Assembly (NCBI RefSeq): GCF_002127325.2
Contig: NC_035436.2
Coordinates: 15,138,066 to 15,202,065, forward strand
Direction: 5' to 3'
Length of the DNA stretch: 64,000 bases
From: Helianthus annuus
Taxonomy: Eukaryota; Streptophyta; Magnoliopsida; Asterales; Asteraceae
Positions 31,913-42,510 of this stretch are shown piece by piece. Every line of letters begins with the position of its first letter. The first letter of the stretch is position 1. The notes beneath the pieces are model-generated. The model was not told the DNA's origin and made no database searches. It saw nothing but the letters and a program-made list of their open reading frames with translations. Both the position numbers and the translations under genes were made by a program.

Positions 31913-33298
31913 ATGACGTGTCTGAGACCTATGACGATGTCTGTTGAGACAATGTCAACTGGACCATCATCTGGGCCTCGTCATCCACGATTCACTCGCC
32001 AAGAACAATGGGACAAACGCCTTGTTGTCATTCTCGCTAAACAAGTGGCCAAGGTTGTGCCTCAGATCGTGAGTGAAATTTACGAGAATGTTAGCAAATC
32101 GTCTGAGGAGTCTAGAACTGACGCTCCTAAAGTTGCTACCAAAACTGCTTTCAGCTTCAAGCAGTTCAAGGCTTGCGGTCCAAAGGAATTCATTGGAGAA
32201 GATGGCCAAACGGCTATGTTTCAATGATTCGATTCCATCGAAGTCACTCTGCGTCAAAGCGGTTGTCCTGAAAATCTCCGTACCCTTAACGCAACCGGCG
32301 TCTTCCAGTCCCGCGCACTAGACTGGTGGACGGCTGAACGAAACAAACGTTGGAATGATGCAGCTTATGAGCTGACCTGGGAAGAGTTGAAAGCCATCAT
32401 GATGGATGAATTCGGCCCTCCCCATGAACGCCAAAAGCTGGAGGACGAGTTTTGGAACATAAAGCAGAAGGATGGAGACAACGCTGCCCTGACTGCTCGC
32501 TTTAAGCAGCTCAGCATCATCTGCCCCGATCAAGTGAAGACGTCTGATATGGCAATCAAGAAGTACATCCGAGCTCTACCCGACTGTGTTGCTGACTTTG
32601 TTCATGCCGCAAAAATAGCAACGATCGAAGAAACTTATCTGCTTGCCGCTGAAATCAACGACAAGCGGGTAAAAGCTGGTTTTTGGGATAAAGCTTCAAA
32701 GTCTCTGCATCAAGCTACCACCGAATCAACCGTCGAAACCTCCGCTGCTCAATCATCAAAGTCCTCACGCCGCAAGAAGAAGAACAACAACAGCAGCTGC
32801 AGCAACAAGAACTATGCTATCACTACCACTGTTGCTCCACTGCAAGCCATACCGGCGCAGCAGCAGTCTCACCACCGTCCAGCACCAGTTACATATGCAC
32901 CGCCTGCAAAGCGTGCATACACAGGCCACCACCCTGCTTGCCCGACATGCTCGTATCATCACCCGGTGGGTCTTGCCTGTCGTTTCTGTGCCCACTGCAA
33001 TATGTACGGTCATTTTACTGCCAACTGCCGTACTGGTCCCCGTAACACCGCAGCTCCCGCCACTACTCATCAAGCTCTGCTCCCAGCCCCGCAAGGCCAT
33101 CAAGTGGCTCAGGCACCCGCGATCAACGCCAGAGTCTGCTTCGCATGTGGTGATCCCAACCACTTTGCGAACATGTGCCCGAACAGGGTTGTGAAACAAG
33201 AGCCCCAGCAGCAGCAGCCCCATCAGCAGCAACAGCCTCAGCAGCAGCAACAAGCCGCACGCGCCAGAACGTTCAACAACAATGCGCGCCAAGCCTAG
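31913..33298 (+). pseudogene. Gypsy chromovirus gag, one internal stop
   Basis: One frame runs from 31913 to a TAG at 33296-33298, broken only by a TGA at 32225-32227 where Trp is expected before FDSIEVTLRQSGCP. The retrotransposon Gag core follows (ALDWWTAERN, LTWEELKAIMMDEF, LEDEFWNIKQ). Two zinc knuckles are present: CAHCNMYGHFTANC, and CFACGDPNHFANMC at about 33139-33180. A Gln-rich tail (about 33200-33250) ends the frame. It would form the virus-like particle. Confidence 0.9.
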
Positions 33299-33577
33299 GC
33301 TGACAACAACGTGGTCAATGGTACGTTCCTTGTGAATGGTATTTATGCATCGTGTTTGTTTGATACTGGAGCCGATAATTGCTTTGTGTCGTTTGAATTC
33401 GAGAAGCTCCTTAGTCGTAAGCGCTCCCATCTCCCCTCAACATTAGATGTTGAAGTCGCTACCCGAAGAACTGTCGCCGTTAATTCTGTTCTTCGTGATT
33501 GTACTCTTGATCTCAACAATCACATCTTCCCAATCGACCTTATCCCGATCGACTCGGAAGTTTTGACGTCATAGTAG
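33299..33577 (+). pseudogene. Gypsy protease, frameshifted at its end
   Basis: The frame continues directly after the gag TAG and carries GTFLVNGIYASCLFDTGADNCFVS, the retroviral-type aspartic protease with D-T-G-A. A one-base shift near 33560 ends it, so that [10 protein letters not shown] is read in the next frame. Confidence 0.8.
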
Positions 33578-33579
33578 GC

Positions 33580-34849
33580 ATGGACTTTCTTCGCGAAAAC
33601 CATGCTGAAGTTGTGTGCTTCGATAAAATGATTCGATTTTCGCTCGCGAATGGTGACTTATTGTGTGTATATGGTGAAACTGCTTCGAAAGGCCTCAAAC
33701 TCATGTCATGTGTCCAAGCTAGCAAGTATCTCCACAAGGAATACAGAGCTTTCTTGGCTAACATTGTAGTAGCGGAGAAGGAAAAGAAAAGGAAGACAGA
33801 AGTGAAAGACGTTCCTGTGGTCCATGAATTTCCTCAGGTGTTCCCTGACGATCTTCCTGGACTACCGCCGAGTCGTGATATCGACTTCCGTATCGACCTC
33901 ATTCCTGGAGCCAACCCTGTTGCCAAAGCCCCTTACCGACTCGCACCATCCAAAATGCGTGAACTCTCGAATCAGCTTCAGGAATTACTTGAGAAAGGCT
34001 TCATTCGCTCGAGCACCTCTCCTTGGGGCGCGCCAGTCCTTTTCGTTAAAAAAAAGGATGGGTCGTTCAGGATGTGCATCGACTACCGGGAATTGAATAA
34101 GCTAACCATCAAGAACCGCTATCCCCTACCTCGCATCGACGATTTGTTTGATCAGCTACAAGGTGCTACGTGTTTCTCGAAGATCAATCTACGCTCAGGC
34201 TACCATCAGTTACGCATTAAAGAGGAGGATATACCCAAAACTGCTTTTCGCACTCGTTACGGCCACTATGAGTTCGTTGTTATGCCTTTTGGTTTAACCA
34301 ATGCACCCGCGGTTTTCATGGATCTGAAGATTCGCGTGTGTAAACCTTATCTCGACCGTTTCGTCATCGTATTCATCGACGATGTCTTGATCTATTCCAA
34401 ATCGAAAGCCAAACACGCGCAACATCTACATTTGGTTCTCGAACTACTCTAGGGGAATCAACTATATGCCAAGTTCTCCAAGTGTGAATTCTGGCTAGAG
34501 GAGGTTCAGTTTCTGGGTCACATTGTCAATAGTCAAGGTATTCACGTCGATCCTGCGAAGATTGAAGCCATTAGGAGTTGGATTACACCTAAGAACCCGT
34601 CTGAAGTCCGTTCATTTCTCGGATTAGCGGGCTATTATCGACGATTTATCGAAGGATTCTCAAAGATCGCTGTGCCGCTTACCGCTCTTACGTATAAAGA
34701 CATGTCTTTTGTTTTGGGAACCGAACAAGAGTCTGCTTTCCAAACCCTCAAGCACATGCTTTGCAATGCTCCTGTTCTCGCATCGCCTGACGAAAACGAC
34801 GACTTCATTGTCTATTGTGATACTTCCAACCTTGGTCTTGGTTGTGTCC
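33580..34849 (+). pseudogene. Gypsy reverse transcriptase and RNase H start, catalytic Asp lost
   Basis: Motifs include [53 protein letters not shown] and FIDDVLIYS (about 34372-34398). Motif A reads [13 protein letters not shown], where the family has D; an Asn here removes one of the three catalytic aspartates. A TAG at 34450-34452 interrupts the frame, which then continues ([29 protein letters not shown]) to the RNase H start [13 protein letters not shown]. The deleted Copia sits at 34850. Confidence 0.9.
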
Positions 34850-35007
34850 TATTAGAATATATCGATAGAATAATTGTTTAATATGTTTAATATTTTCCCT
34901 TCCTATTTCTATCTCCTGTTTTATCTAGGTTACCTTGGCCTATATATTGTATTGCTTTCTCTTCTTTTTATCATTCAATAAAATCAATTATCTTATTCAC
35001 GTTGATT
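34850..35007 (+). repeat. 5' LTR of the deleted Copia (158 bp)
   Basis: It begins TATTAGAATATATC and ends CACGTTGATT, with the primer site abutting. It is AT-rich, with GGCCTATATATTG as the likely TATA region. Confidence 0.85.
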
Positions 35008-35020
35008 TGGTATCAGAGCC
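35008..35020 (+). promoter_or_regulatory. Primer binding site, tRNA-Met type
   Basis: TGGTATCAGAGCC follows the LTR with no gap and is an exact match to the common plant Copia primer site. Confidence 0.9.
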
Positions 35021-35132
35021 AAATCAGCTCCAATTTTTTTTCCTCTCAACCCTAAAAGTGTTGTAACCTACTGCCGCTGCTTCTTTTCTGCCGACGTAAC
35101 CTCCGGCCACAACCAAACTCAATTCCTTTTCA

Positions 35133-35777
35133 ATGGCAGCGATTATCATGTTCTCCAATCAAGAAAAGACGACCCGCAACTCTCACAAATTCCCCTTCAC
35201 CCTCAAACCTACGAACTACGGCTATTGGCGCTCCATGATGGAGTCCTTTTTAACATCACCTAACCTTTTCAGTTATGTTGACGGAACTATTCCCTGCCCA
35301 GAAAAGACTGTAACTGTTGCCACGACAACCACAGATAACCCTAGTTATCTTCCTTGGATCTCCAATGACACTCATATTCGGACGCTTCTTATTTCTACTG
35401 TTTCTGAAGAGTCTTATCAGCACGTTTAGGGCAAAACTTCCCGTGAAGTTTGGTTATCTTCGGAACAGGCTTATGCTCCTGTCACGGCATCTCGTGAATT
35501 CACGTTAAAAAGTCAACTTCTTCGTATTACCATGAAGGGTGATGAGAAGCCCATTGATTACCTACGCCGCGCAAAAGAATATGCTAACGCGCTTGCCAAT
35601 ATTCGAGAACCGGTCACCGACAAAGACCTTGTTATGTTAACTCTTGCAGGATTACGAGACGAGTACAATGGTCTCAAAGGAAGTCTTCTGGGTCGCAAAC
35701 CGCCTGTTACGTTTCATGAAATTTATGGCTTACTATGTGATCATGACTTGCCGTTAAACGGATCTTGCGGTATTTGA
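35133..35777 (+). pseudogene. Copia gag remnant (UBN2-type)
   Basis: The frame begins MAAIIMFSNQEKTTRNSHKF and includes NYGYWRSMMESFL, ISNDTHIRTLLIS and YLRRAKEYANALANIREPV, typical of Copia Gag N-terminal domains. A TAG at 35427-35429 interrupts it at a Trp-like position. The frame runs across the deletion junction (about 35751) and ends in a few out-of-frame residues. The Gag C-terminus and zinc knuckle are missing. Confidence 0.8.
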
Positions 35778-36349
35778 AGGGCACGTCGCACTTGGGGCTT
35801 TGGTTCCGTCATGATACAGGTTATCAGCTCCAAGCTTTTGCTGACTCTCACTGGACTCATGATTTGCAGGCCTTCTCCGATTCTGACTGGGCTGGTTGTC
35901 CAGTTGACCATCGCTCCACAGGGGGATTTGCCATCTACTTAGGCTCAAACCTCATCTCTTGGTCTGCTCGTAAACAGCGAACCGTCTCTCACTCCTCAAC
36001 AGAATCAGAATATAAGGCTATTGCAGACACAGTTGCAGAATTACTTTGGCTAAAGTCTTTCCTTCGTGAGCTCGGGTTGAACAGTGAAGCACCAACACTT
36101 TGGTGTGACAATCTTGGTGCAACATATCTTACAGCCAACCCTGTGTTTCATGCTCGTACTAAACATATCGAGGTTGATTATCATTTTGTTCGTGAACAGG
36201 TCACACAGGGTCATCTCAAAGTCAACTTCATTTCAACAGAGGACCAAATTGCCGATATCTTTACAAAGCCCTTGGCGTCACAAAAGTTTGAGTTTCTCAG
36301 ATCCAAGTTGCAGATTGCTAACCGCCCTGAACTTGCGGGGGAATATTAG
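35752..36349 (+). pseudogene. Copia RNase H remnant
   Basis: The reading frame has RYLKGTSHLGLWFRH, AFSDSDWAGCPVDHRSTGG, SWSARKQRTVSHSSTESEYK, LWCDNLGATYLTANPVFH and IEVDYHFVREQV, the complete Copia RNase H. It is joined in the wrong frame to gag, consistent with an internal deletion of about 3 kb. The stop TAG at 36347-36349 lies within the first six bases of the 3' LTR. Confidence 0.88.
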
Positions 36350-36500
36350 AATATATCGGTAGAATAATTGTTTAATATGTCTAATATTTTCCGTTCCTAT
36401 TTTATCTCCTATTTTATCTAGGTTACCTTGGCCTATATATTGTATTGCTTTCTCTTGTTTTTATCATTCAATAAAATCAATCATCTTATTCACGTTGATT
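36344..36500 (+). repeat. 3' LTR of the deleted Copia (157 bp)
   Basis: It matches 34850-35007 with about six substitutions and one indel. It is preceded by CTTGCGGGGGAA, the purine tract. Confidence 0.85.
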
Positions 36501-36505
36501 TGTCC

Positions 36506-36900
36506 TGATGCAGCGGGACAAGGTTATAGCTTATGCATCTCGTCAGCTCAAAATCCACAAGAAGAACTATACAACCCATGATCTTGAGCTAGGCGCGGTT
36601 GTTTTTGCGTTAAAGATTTGGCGACACTACCTATATGGTACCAAGTGTACGATCTTCACCGATCATAGGAGTCTACAACATATCTTTGATCAGAAAGAAC
36701 TTAATATGCGTAAACGCCGATGGGTAGAACTTCTCAACGATTACGACTGTGAGATTCGTTATCACCCAGGCAAAGCAAATGTCGTTGCTGACGCTCTCAG
36801 CAGACGGAGCTATTTGCTCAGCATTCACAATACCCAAGCCCAACACGATCTCGAAACCCTCATCTGCGAAGCCCAGCATGCCTGTTTTAATGAACGCTGA
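36506..36900 (+). pseudogene. Gypsy RNase H, C-terminal part, cut by element B
   Basis: The frame resumes after the Copia with [52 protein letters not shown] text, and [16 protein letters not shown] at the RNase H/integrase linker. It then ends at a TGA created by the first bases of element B's LTR. Integrase is missing to the right. Confidence 0.9.
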
Positions 36901-38592
36901 TGTGTGTAAAATGCAACATATAAATTACATCAAATAAGGCATAAAACTAACCCTTTTTAAGTACTAATGTTGGAAAAAGTGTACTTTTGTCTTCCTTTTG
37001 TATTTTCAAGATTAAATGAGCTCAAATTAACAAAAGAAGCAAAAAGACAGCAAAATCTAACGTAAATACTAGAAAAGGAACAAAAGTGGATTGCCCGACC
37101 CCTCGACAGCATCCTCCCAAGCAAAACAGAGAAGACAGGAGACTAAACAATCCCCGTGCTCATTGAGCACGGGGCCGTGCCCAAGAAGCAGCAGAAAAGA
37201 CAAACCTGTAAAAGCTTCTATTGCCCACCACGGGGCTGTGCCCAATGAACACGGGGGTGTGGCCAAACTACTGCAGGCGCATTTATTGTAATTGCGAATT
37301 ACAATTAATGAAGAGAGAGAATGTCAGACGGGCACGGGGCCGTGCCCGGCGGATACGGGGCCGTGCCCAGACTTCTGTTCAGCCTATAAATAGGAGTGCT
37401 TGGAGCCATTGCAACTCATCCCTTGGCACACCACCTCTCTCACACTTCATCCACCACCCACCACCATCACAACACCATTATCCACCACCATCATCCATTG
37501 TCCATCATAGAGTGTGTGAGTCGTCTCGGGATCCAAGATTGATCGTAAGAGTTATTGACAATCAAGGCCATGTTTGCCTAAGTCTCTTACATCACTTGGT
37601 GAAGACAAGTGTTTAGTATAATACTTTTTATTTTTAATCTTTTGCACTTCTTAATTGGTTTTGTATTAATGACTTTAATAACTAGTTTCTTATGTTGAAG
37701 GTGATTCTTCCTTATCGTTTGTCCGTGGTGTCTTGGCATTATTTTACTGTCTATATAAAATAAAAGATTTTCACCATTCATATCTCCACGGTCTATATGG
37801 AGATATGTTGGCTACCTGGTCGGGGGTTAAGGGAACGGTTTGGTAAGAGTCTTGCCCTTGTTCAGTGTTTAGAGGTCCTACAAGGGACCTGGTCAAATTT
37901 AGTAGGACCTCCTTCAATGCCCAAAGGTATTGGATGGCGGGGGTCCAAACTCTTTGATCCCCTCATAAGTTAACTACTATTAATACTATAACCCGGCTAT
38001 TTAGGACTGTATCTCTGCTGACTCAGACTACTTAGTCGAGGGTAACGTCACCTCCAAAAGAGGGGCCTACCATAATTTGCATTAATAACTTAATTAATTA
38101 TCTTTCAATAATCCGACCCTTTAGGATTGTATCCTTGCTGACTCAAACTACTGGGTTGAGGGTAACGTCGCCTTCAAAAGAGGGCCTACTACAATAACTA
38201 AGATAATCTCTTAAACAAGTGCAAAAGTGAGAAAATAATCAAAGGTTATACTAACACACGAGTCGGATCCAAGTGATTCATCTTGTCTATCTGTTTTATT
38301 TTTATTTTTATTTTTCAGCATTTAGTTAGTTTTATTTTCTTAGTTTAAAAATCTTTTTTCTAACATTTTGATTTGATTAGACGTTGAGGATAAACCGGTA
38401 CTAAAAGCTCTTGTGTCCTTAGATGACCTCGGTATCTTACCAACGCTATACTACGTCCACGATGGGTGCACTTGCCCATATGTGTGTTTAGTGTTAGTAA
38501 ATATCGTGTTTTATAAATTTAAAACTTGGCTAAAAGTGTAAAAAGGGCTTAAAATATATACCTAAAACATATATACACACTAGCACGCATGA
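36898..38592 (+). repeat. 5' LTR of element B (1695 bp)
   Basis: It begins TGATGTGTGTAAAATGC. It ends AGCACGCATGA, where element A has CATCA, so the terminal CA has mutated to GA. The TATA box is at 37383-37394. Three palindrome pairs lie at about 37152-37182, 37223-37263 and 37330-37369. It carries the same roughly 120-bp internal doublet as A (about 37980-38190). Confidence 0.9.
37330..37394 (+). promoter_or_regulatory. LTR promoter of element B: palindrome pair and TATA
   Basis: GGGCACGGGGCCGTGCCC, then GGATACGGGGCCGTGCCC, then, about 14 nt later, CCTATAAATAGG at 37383. The layout is identical to element A's LTR on the other strand. Confidence 0.7.
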
Positions 38593-38616
38593 AGTTTTTG
38601 GCGCCGTTGCCGGGGA
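38593..38616 (+). promoter_or_regulatory. Primer binding site, tRNA-Asp type
   Basis: TTTTTGGCGCCGTTGCCGGG at 38595-38614 is an exact complement of the plant tRNA-Asp 3' end through TGGCGCCGTTGCCGGGG. This is the usual primer of Athila-type elements. Confidence 0.88.
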
Positions 38617-38721
38617 CACAAGGATTTTAAGAAAGTTGGGAATCAACGGCCTAATCATTTTTATTTTCTTCTTATTTATATTTTTTTAGGATTTTCTTAG
38701 TTTTTCAGCATCTGCAGAACT

Positions 38722-38843
38722 CAGCACGGGTCGTGCCCGCTGAATACGCCCCGTGCCCAATCATTGGAACTGGCAATCCTGTTTTAAGTCAGACAGTAAG
38801 CTGAACACGGGGCCGTGCTCACTCAACACGCCCCCGTGCCCAA
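38722..38843 (+). repeat. Two palindrome pairs in the leader of element B
   Basis: Pairs at about 38722-38760 and 38802-38843, between primer site and first ORF. The second reads GAACACGGGGCCGTGCTC then AACACGCCCCCGTGCCC. They correspond to A 12519-12556 and 12434-12474. Confidence 0.75.
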
Positions 38844-38903
38844 GATTCAGTTACTAAAAACAGAACCGTTAGATTCCGGCGGTTGGTAATTTCTGACACA
38901 AAC

Positions 38904-39557
38904 ATGAGTGATGGTAATTCTTTTTACTTTCGGCACTCTTATGGTACGTGGTGTCGATTATGTGGTGGCAACCATAAAGAATTAGAATGTTATTTTCTAA
39001 ATTACAAGCCCCACTATATAGACCCATCGTCTCCCTATAACCTTAAGAGGGGCGAAAGTAAAAATAATCACTATCTCTCCCTCGAATGCGCCCAACCAGA
39101 TATTCTAGGAGAAATGTTCCTTGACGAGTTAATTCAATTAGAAAGTCTGATTCTTAATTGGTTAAAAGAGCTTAGGAAGGATTTCATTGATCCATCCCAA
39201 GACGATAACCAAGAAGAAATGTTGGGGTCGTATGAAAACAACCTCGTTGTTTCCAATCCCACCTTCATACCTAGCTAAGACATGGACGATAGTCGTCCCT
39301 GTGCCGATTGTGCCGTGAAGGACTCCCCATCGACTTCGTTCGGTGCATACATAGACCTGAGCGATTCGGCATATACCTTCTTTAACGAGAGCCCGGAAAA
39401 GGGTTGGACTTGTCCACCTAAAATAAACATAGGAATTACCCAAACCGACAACCTATTGTGTTCTCGTCTTAGTCTAGGACAATTAAGGTATCTTAGGCAC
39501 TTTGGGGTTGTCCCGACCAGTAAGGAACCACCCGATAGGAATGAGTTCCTTAGGTAA
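38904..39557 (+). pseudogene. Element B first ORF (zinc-knuckle-like protein), one internal stop
   Basis: From MSDGN at 38904 (an upstream in-frame ATG is at 38883) the frame runs to 39557 with a single TAA at 39276-39278. Element A has GAA there, so this is a nonsense mutation in B. WCRLCGGNHKELECYF fits CX2CX3HX4C, like the CGGxH knuckles of Athila/Tat Gag. The second half has CADCAVKD, a central hydrophobic/acidic stretch and LGQLRYLRHFGVVP. The full frame is 218 codons including the stop. A Gag-like RNA-binding role is inferred from the knuckle; the C-terminal half is unrecognised. Confidence 0.6.
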
Positions 39558-39583
39558 TAGAGAAACTCCATAAGACAGCTTCC

Positions 39584-39722
39584 ATACACGGGGCCGTGTC
39601 CAGGTCAGCACGCCCCCGTGCCCACCTAAAAGATTCTCTGCTGATTTCATCAGAATACGGACAAAATGTGTCGGGATTTTAACTGCACACGGGGCCGTGT
39701 CCAGCCAACACGGGGCCGTGTC
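39584..39722 (+). repeat. Two palindrome pairs between the ORFs of element B
   Basis: Pairs at about 39584-39623 (ACACGGGGCCGTGTCC, then GCACGCCCCCGTGCCC) and 39685-39722 (ACACGGGGCCGTGTCC twice). They match A 11694-11655 and 11596-11554. Confidence 0.75.
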
Positions 39723-40040
39723 CAATGCGCTGTCGTTTTCTTTAAATGCAGCCTGATTCCTGCTCATTTTTGACCACTTCAAAAGACAGAGATTCCTGGG
39801 ATCTTCACTCATACTATCCTAGGTAAGTTCTAAAAGAAGGTTTCCAAGAACCATCTTGTCTTTTCCACTTTTATTCATTACCTTTAGTGTGAAGTTCGTA
39901 AGGTTATTATCCAAGGAATCTTACTCAAAATTAGTTGTGTAACTTTGTTTTAAATTATATGTGCTTAAAACTCGGCTAAAAACCATGAAAATAATTTAAA
40001 ACTCCAAGATTCCTTAGTCTTAAAACCTGCAGACAAGTGG

Positions 40041-40079
40041 ACAATGGGCCGTGCTCAGCGAGCACGGGGCCGTGTCCGA
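40041..40079 (+). repeat. Palindrome pair before the second ORF of element B
   Basis: GGGCCGTGCTC, then GAGCACGGGGCCGTGTCC; the halves are inverted copies. It ends about 49 nt upstream of the ATG at 40128 and corresponds to A 11192-11153. Confidence 0.75.
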
Positions 40080-40127
40080 TGGTACTTTTTCGTAAAAATT
40101 GAGCTCTCTTCGGTCTATTTCCCAGAA

Positions 40128-40565
40128 ATGGCGAGCAGAACAAGCGGAACGTCTTCATCAAGAAATAACCGACAGGGGAGGAGATCATCAACGGCGGAAG
40201 ACTCTCTTGTAAACTATGTTTATGCCCTAAGAGAAGCTATTGATGAAATGACAGGGGTGGAAGAAGCATTGGTCGACCGTATCAACCATCTAACGGTGGG
40301 ACTGGAGGGATGTCTCCGAGAGGTAAACCTCTTGCACCAGCGGTTAAACCTCCTCGCCTCTCCTCCTTTGGTACCTATAATAACCCAAAGGGCATGGAAC
40401 GTGGTCCCCGAAGTCATCATACCCGCCGAATGGTATGCCATACACCCGGAGCCTCCGCAAGGGATAGTACAAGGAGTCCCGGTGGTTGTTCCCCCTCCTC
40501 CGCAAGATGTTGAGGAAAATGAAGCCGCCTTCTTCCTCCCAAGGGAGATAGAAGAATGGCTTTAA
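40128..40565 (+). CDS. Element B second ORF, unknown small protein
   Basis: An intact frame of 145 residues starts MASRTSGTSSSRNNRQ at 40128. An in-frame ATG at 40044 lies inside the palindrome pair, and the shared protein similarity starts at 40128. The N-terminus is Ser/Arg-rich. Residues about 30-80 are helical-looking (YALREAIDEMTGVEEAL, DRINHLTVGLEG, LLHQRLNLL). The rest is Pro-rich, with VVVPPPPQDVEE, and ends LPREIEEWL. Element A carries the same protein with one TGA. I recognise no family. It is probably expressed from the element and may be a remnant of an Athila Gag or coat-associated region; that is speculation. Confidence 0.6.
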   Translation: MASRTSGTSSSRNNRQGRRSSTAEDSLVNYVYALREAIDEMTGVEEALVDRINHLTVGLEGCLREVNLLHQRLNLLASPPLVPIITQRAWNVVPEVIIPAEWYAIHPEPPQGIVQGVPVVVPPPPQDVEENEAAFFLPREIEEWL

Positions 40566-40906
40566 CAACATCTAGGAAGAAAACCATCGGCCAAGAGTCC
40601 TACTACATCGGGAAACTATTCCCGAAATTTTCTTAACAAAAAGTAGAACTCTTTATGATAACTTTGTGTACCTCCTGACCTAATTAGTTAAGATTTTTCA
40701 TTTATTTCTTTTTTCTTTTTACTTTTCTAGGAACGTTATGTAAGATCTCTCTATGGTTTTTAATGAAATGATGGTTTTAAGGTTTGGATGGTGTTGTAAT
40801 GAATAAAACACACTTGGGATAGTCAAAGATAACAAGGGAAACGAGAAACATGACCCCATGCACGAAAACAGGGCCATCCGACAACAATCTCTTCATTACA
40901 GTAAGC

Positions 40907-41099
40907 TCAGCACAGGCCGTACCCAGCCAACACGGCCCCGTGCTGAACTTCCTGCAGACAAATGCCCAGTTCAGGTAACTGGACACGGGCCGTGTTCACT
41001 GAACACGCCCCCATGTCCAGGCTTCTGTTTCTTTTCTTTAAATGTTGTTACTGGCACCTGAACATGGGGCCGTGCCCGGTCACCACGGGGTCGTGTCCA
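40907..41099 (+). repeat. Three palindrome pairs in the 3' part of element B
   Basis: Pairs at about 40907-40948, 40980-41019 and 41062-41099, collinear with A 10342-10150. The middle one, GGACACGGGCCGTGTTCA then TGAACACGCCCCCATGTCC, shows clearly that one half is the inverse of the other. Confidence 0.75.
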
Positions 41100-42490
41100 G
41101 ACTGCCAGTAACATAAAATTTTGCTTTTGACACCATCTTACACATTCAATCAACCTAAAAACTTATTTTTTTGGGACACATTGAGGACAATGTGAAATTT
41201 AAGTGTGGGGGGATGCTAAAACCTTGAATTTTGCAAGTCCTAGTAACAAGCCTTACACAAAACTCTATTGGAACCGCTAATCACCCAAAATTTTTTTCAA
41301 AAATTTTTCATTTTTTTTACTTGTCTAAGTTTAAGTTGGGAATTCTAAGTCTAACAAGGTTATATTTTTATAATTACAACCGATAGCGTCGTGATAAAAA
41401 GAACCAACATAAGAAAATTATGAAACGGCATGAGAAGCTTAGTTAAAATTTGATTATATATACTTGATCACAAAAAAAAACCCATTCCCACAAAAGTGAG
41501 TTTTGAGCCTTTATTGAGCATACAAATATACATCTTTACGCTAAATGCTCATTTTTCGTTTCTTGTGTGAATAGCCGGTTGGTTCTTATGACTCTAGAAC
41601 TTGCCACGACAATTCATTCCCGGTCCTTACCAACTTAAACCCAAGTAAGTAAATGATGGAGGCATTAGGACTAACCCTTTTTCTTTCAACACCATTATTT
41701 TTATTTTTCTTTTCACCTACCCAAAAATTCCCCCTAGTTAACCCTTTTGAGCCTAAACCTTTTCATTTCTTAACCCAAAACCCTTTTTACCCACCAAAAA
41801 ACCTTTTTTTTTATCTTTACCTTTTATTTTAGTAACAAGCTCGGTTTTCGTGTGACTATGAAAAAATAAAAATAAAAAAAAAATAAAAAATAAAAAATTT
41901 TTACAATGAAGTTGGAAATAAACAAACAAAGCTTCTCAAACAAAAGCTTGTTTGAATAAATACTTCATTAAAAATAAAAAAAGTCACAAAAACGAAAGGT
42001 TTTACGAAAACCGACGCTTTTTACGTTTTTCGCCCTTTTTCTACTAACCACTAAACTAACCCAACTACCCACCTTTAGCCCAAGCCTAACCCTTCACCCC
42101 AAAAGTCCTCTTGATATTTACAAAGATATAAAGTTAAAAAGAAAGAGGATTGATTGCTTGGCAAGCCTATGGTAGGAATAAGTTCCATGCCGCTCTCGAG
42201 TGATTCACTTAAATACACCTTCGGCTGAGTGTGAGTGATTTCCCCCGTGAGGTATGTGAACTTGTATATAAATGGAATTTTAGAAAGGCATGTTATGCCT
42301 TACTAAATAATTTATCTTATGAAAAGTTTTTATAAATCATAACGAATAGGATTGTAAATAAATAAAAATAAAACCTAAACGATCTTGGAAAATCCCGACA
42401 CTCTAGGAGACGCCCAAAACCTTCTCTTCTACCCATTCCATTTGGGAGTGTAAGCCACATATTAAAGAGTTTTGCTTGAGGACAAGCAAA
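41100..42490 (+). other. Non-coding 3' spacer of element B
   Basis: Collinear with element A 8085-10145 but without the MITE insertion found there. It carries AATTTAAGTGTGGGGGGATG at about 41199. There are no shared ORFs. Confidence 0.6.
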
Positions 42491-42510
42491 GATTCAAGTG
42501 TGGGGATATT
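42491..42510 (+). promoter_or_regulatory. Polypurine tract of element B
   Basis: ATTCAAGTGTGGGGATATT immediately precedes the 3' LTR; it is the same core as in element A. Confidence 0.75.

Larger units (their letters stand above)
34845..36505 (+). mobile_element. Deleted Copia element inserted in the Gypsy RNase H
   Basis: The element occupies 34850-36500 with TSD TGTCC (34845-34849 and 36501-36505). It has LTRs of 158 and 157 bp, a tRNA-Met primer site, a gag remnant joined directly to an RNase H remnant, and a purine tract. Protease, integrase and RT are absent. Joining the Gypsy sequence across the insertion restores G-C-V-L-M-Q, which confirms the boundaries. LTRs differ at about six sites plus one indel (roughly 4%). 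Ends read TATTAG...GTTGATT rather than TG...CA. Confidence 0.9.

Noticed and set aside
32765..33430. Long antisense open frame opposite the Gypsy gag
   Set aside because: It mirrors the CAG/Gln-rich gag tail and zinc-knuckle coding on the other strand and has no motif of its own.
38722..41099. CRISPR-like appearance of regularly palindromic repeats
   Set aside because: Spacing is irregular, units occur as inverted pairs with conserved surroundings, and the DNA is plant retroelement.
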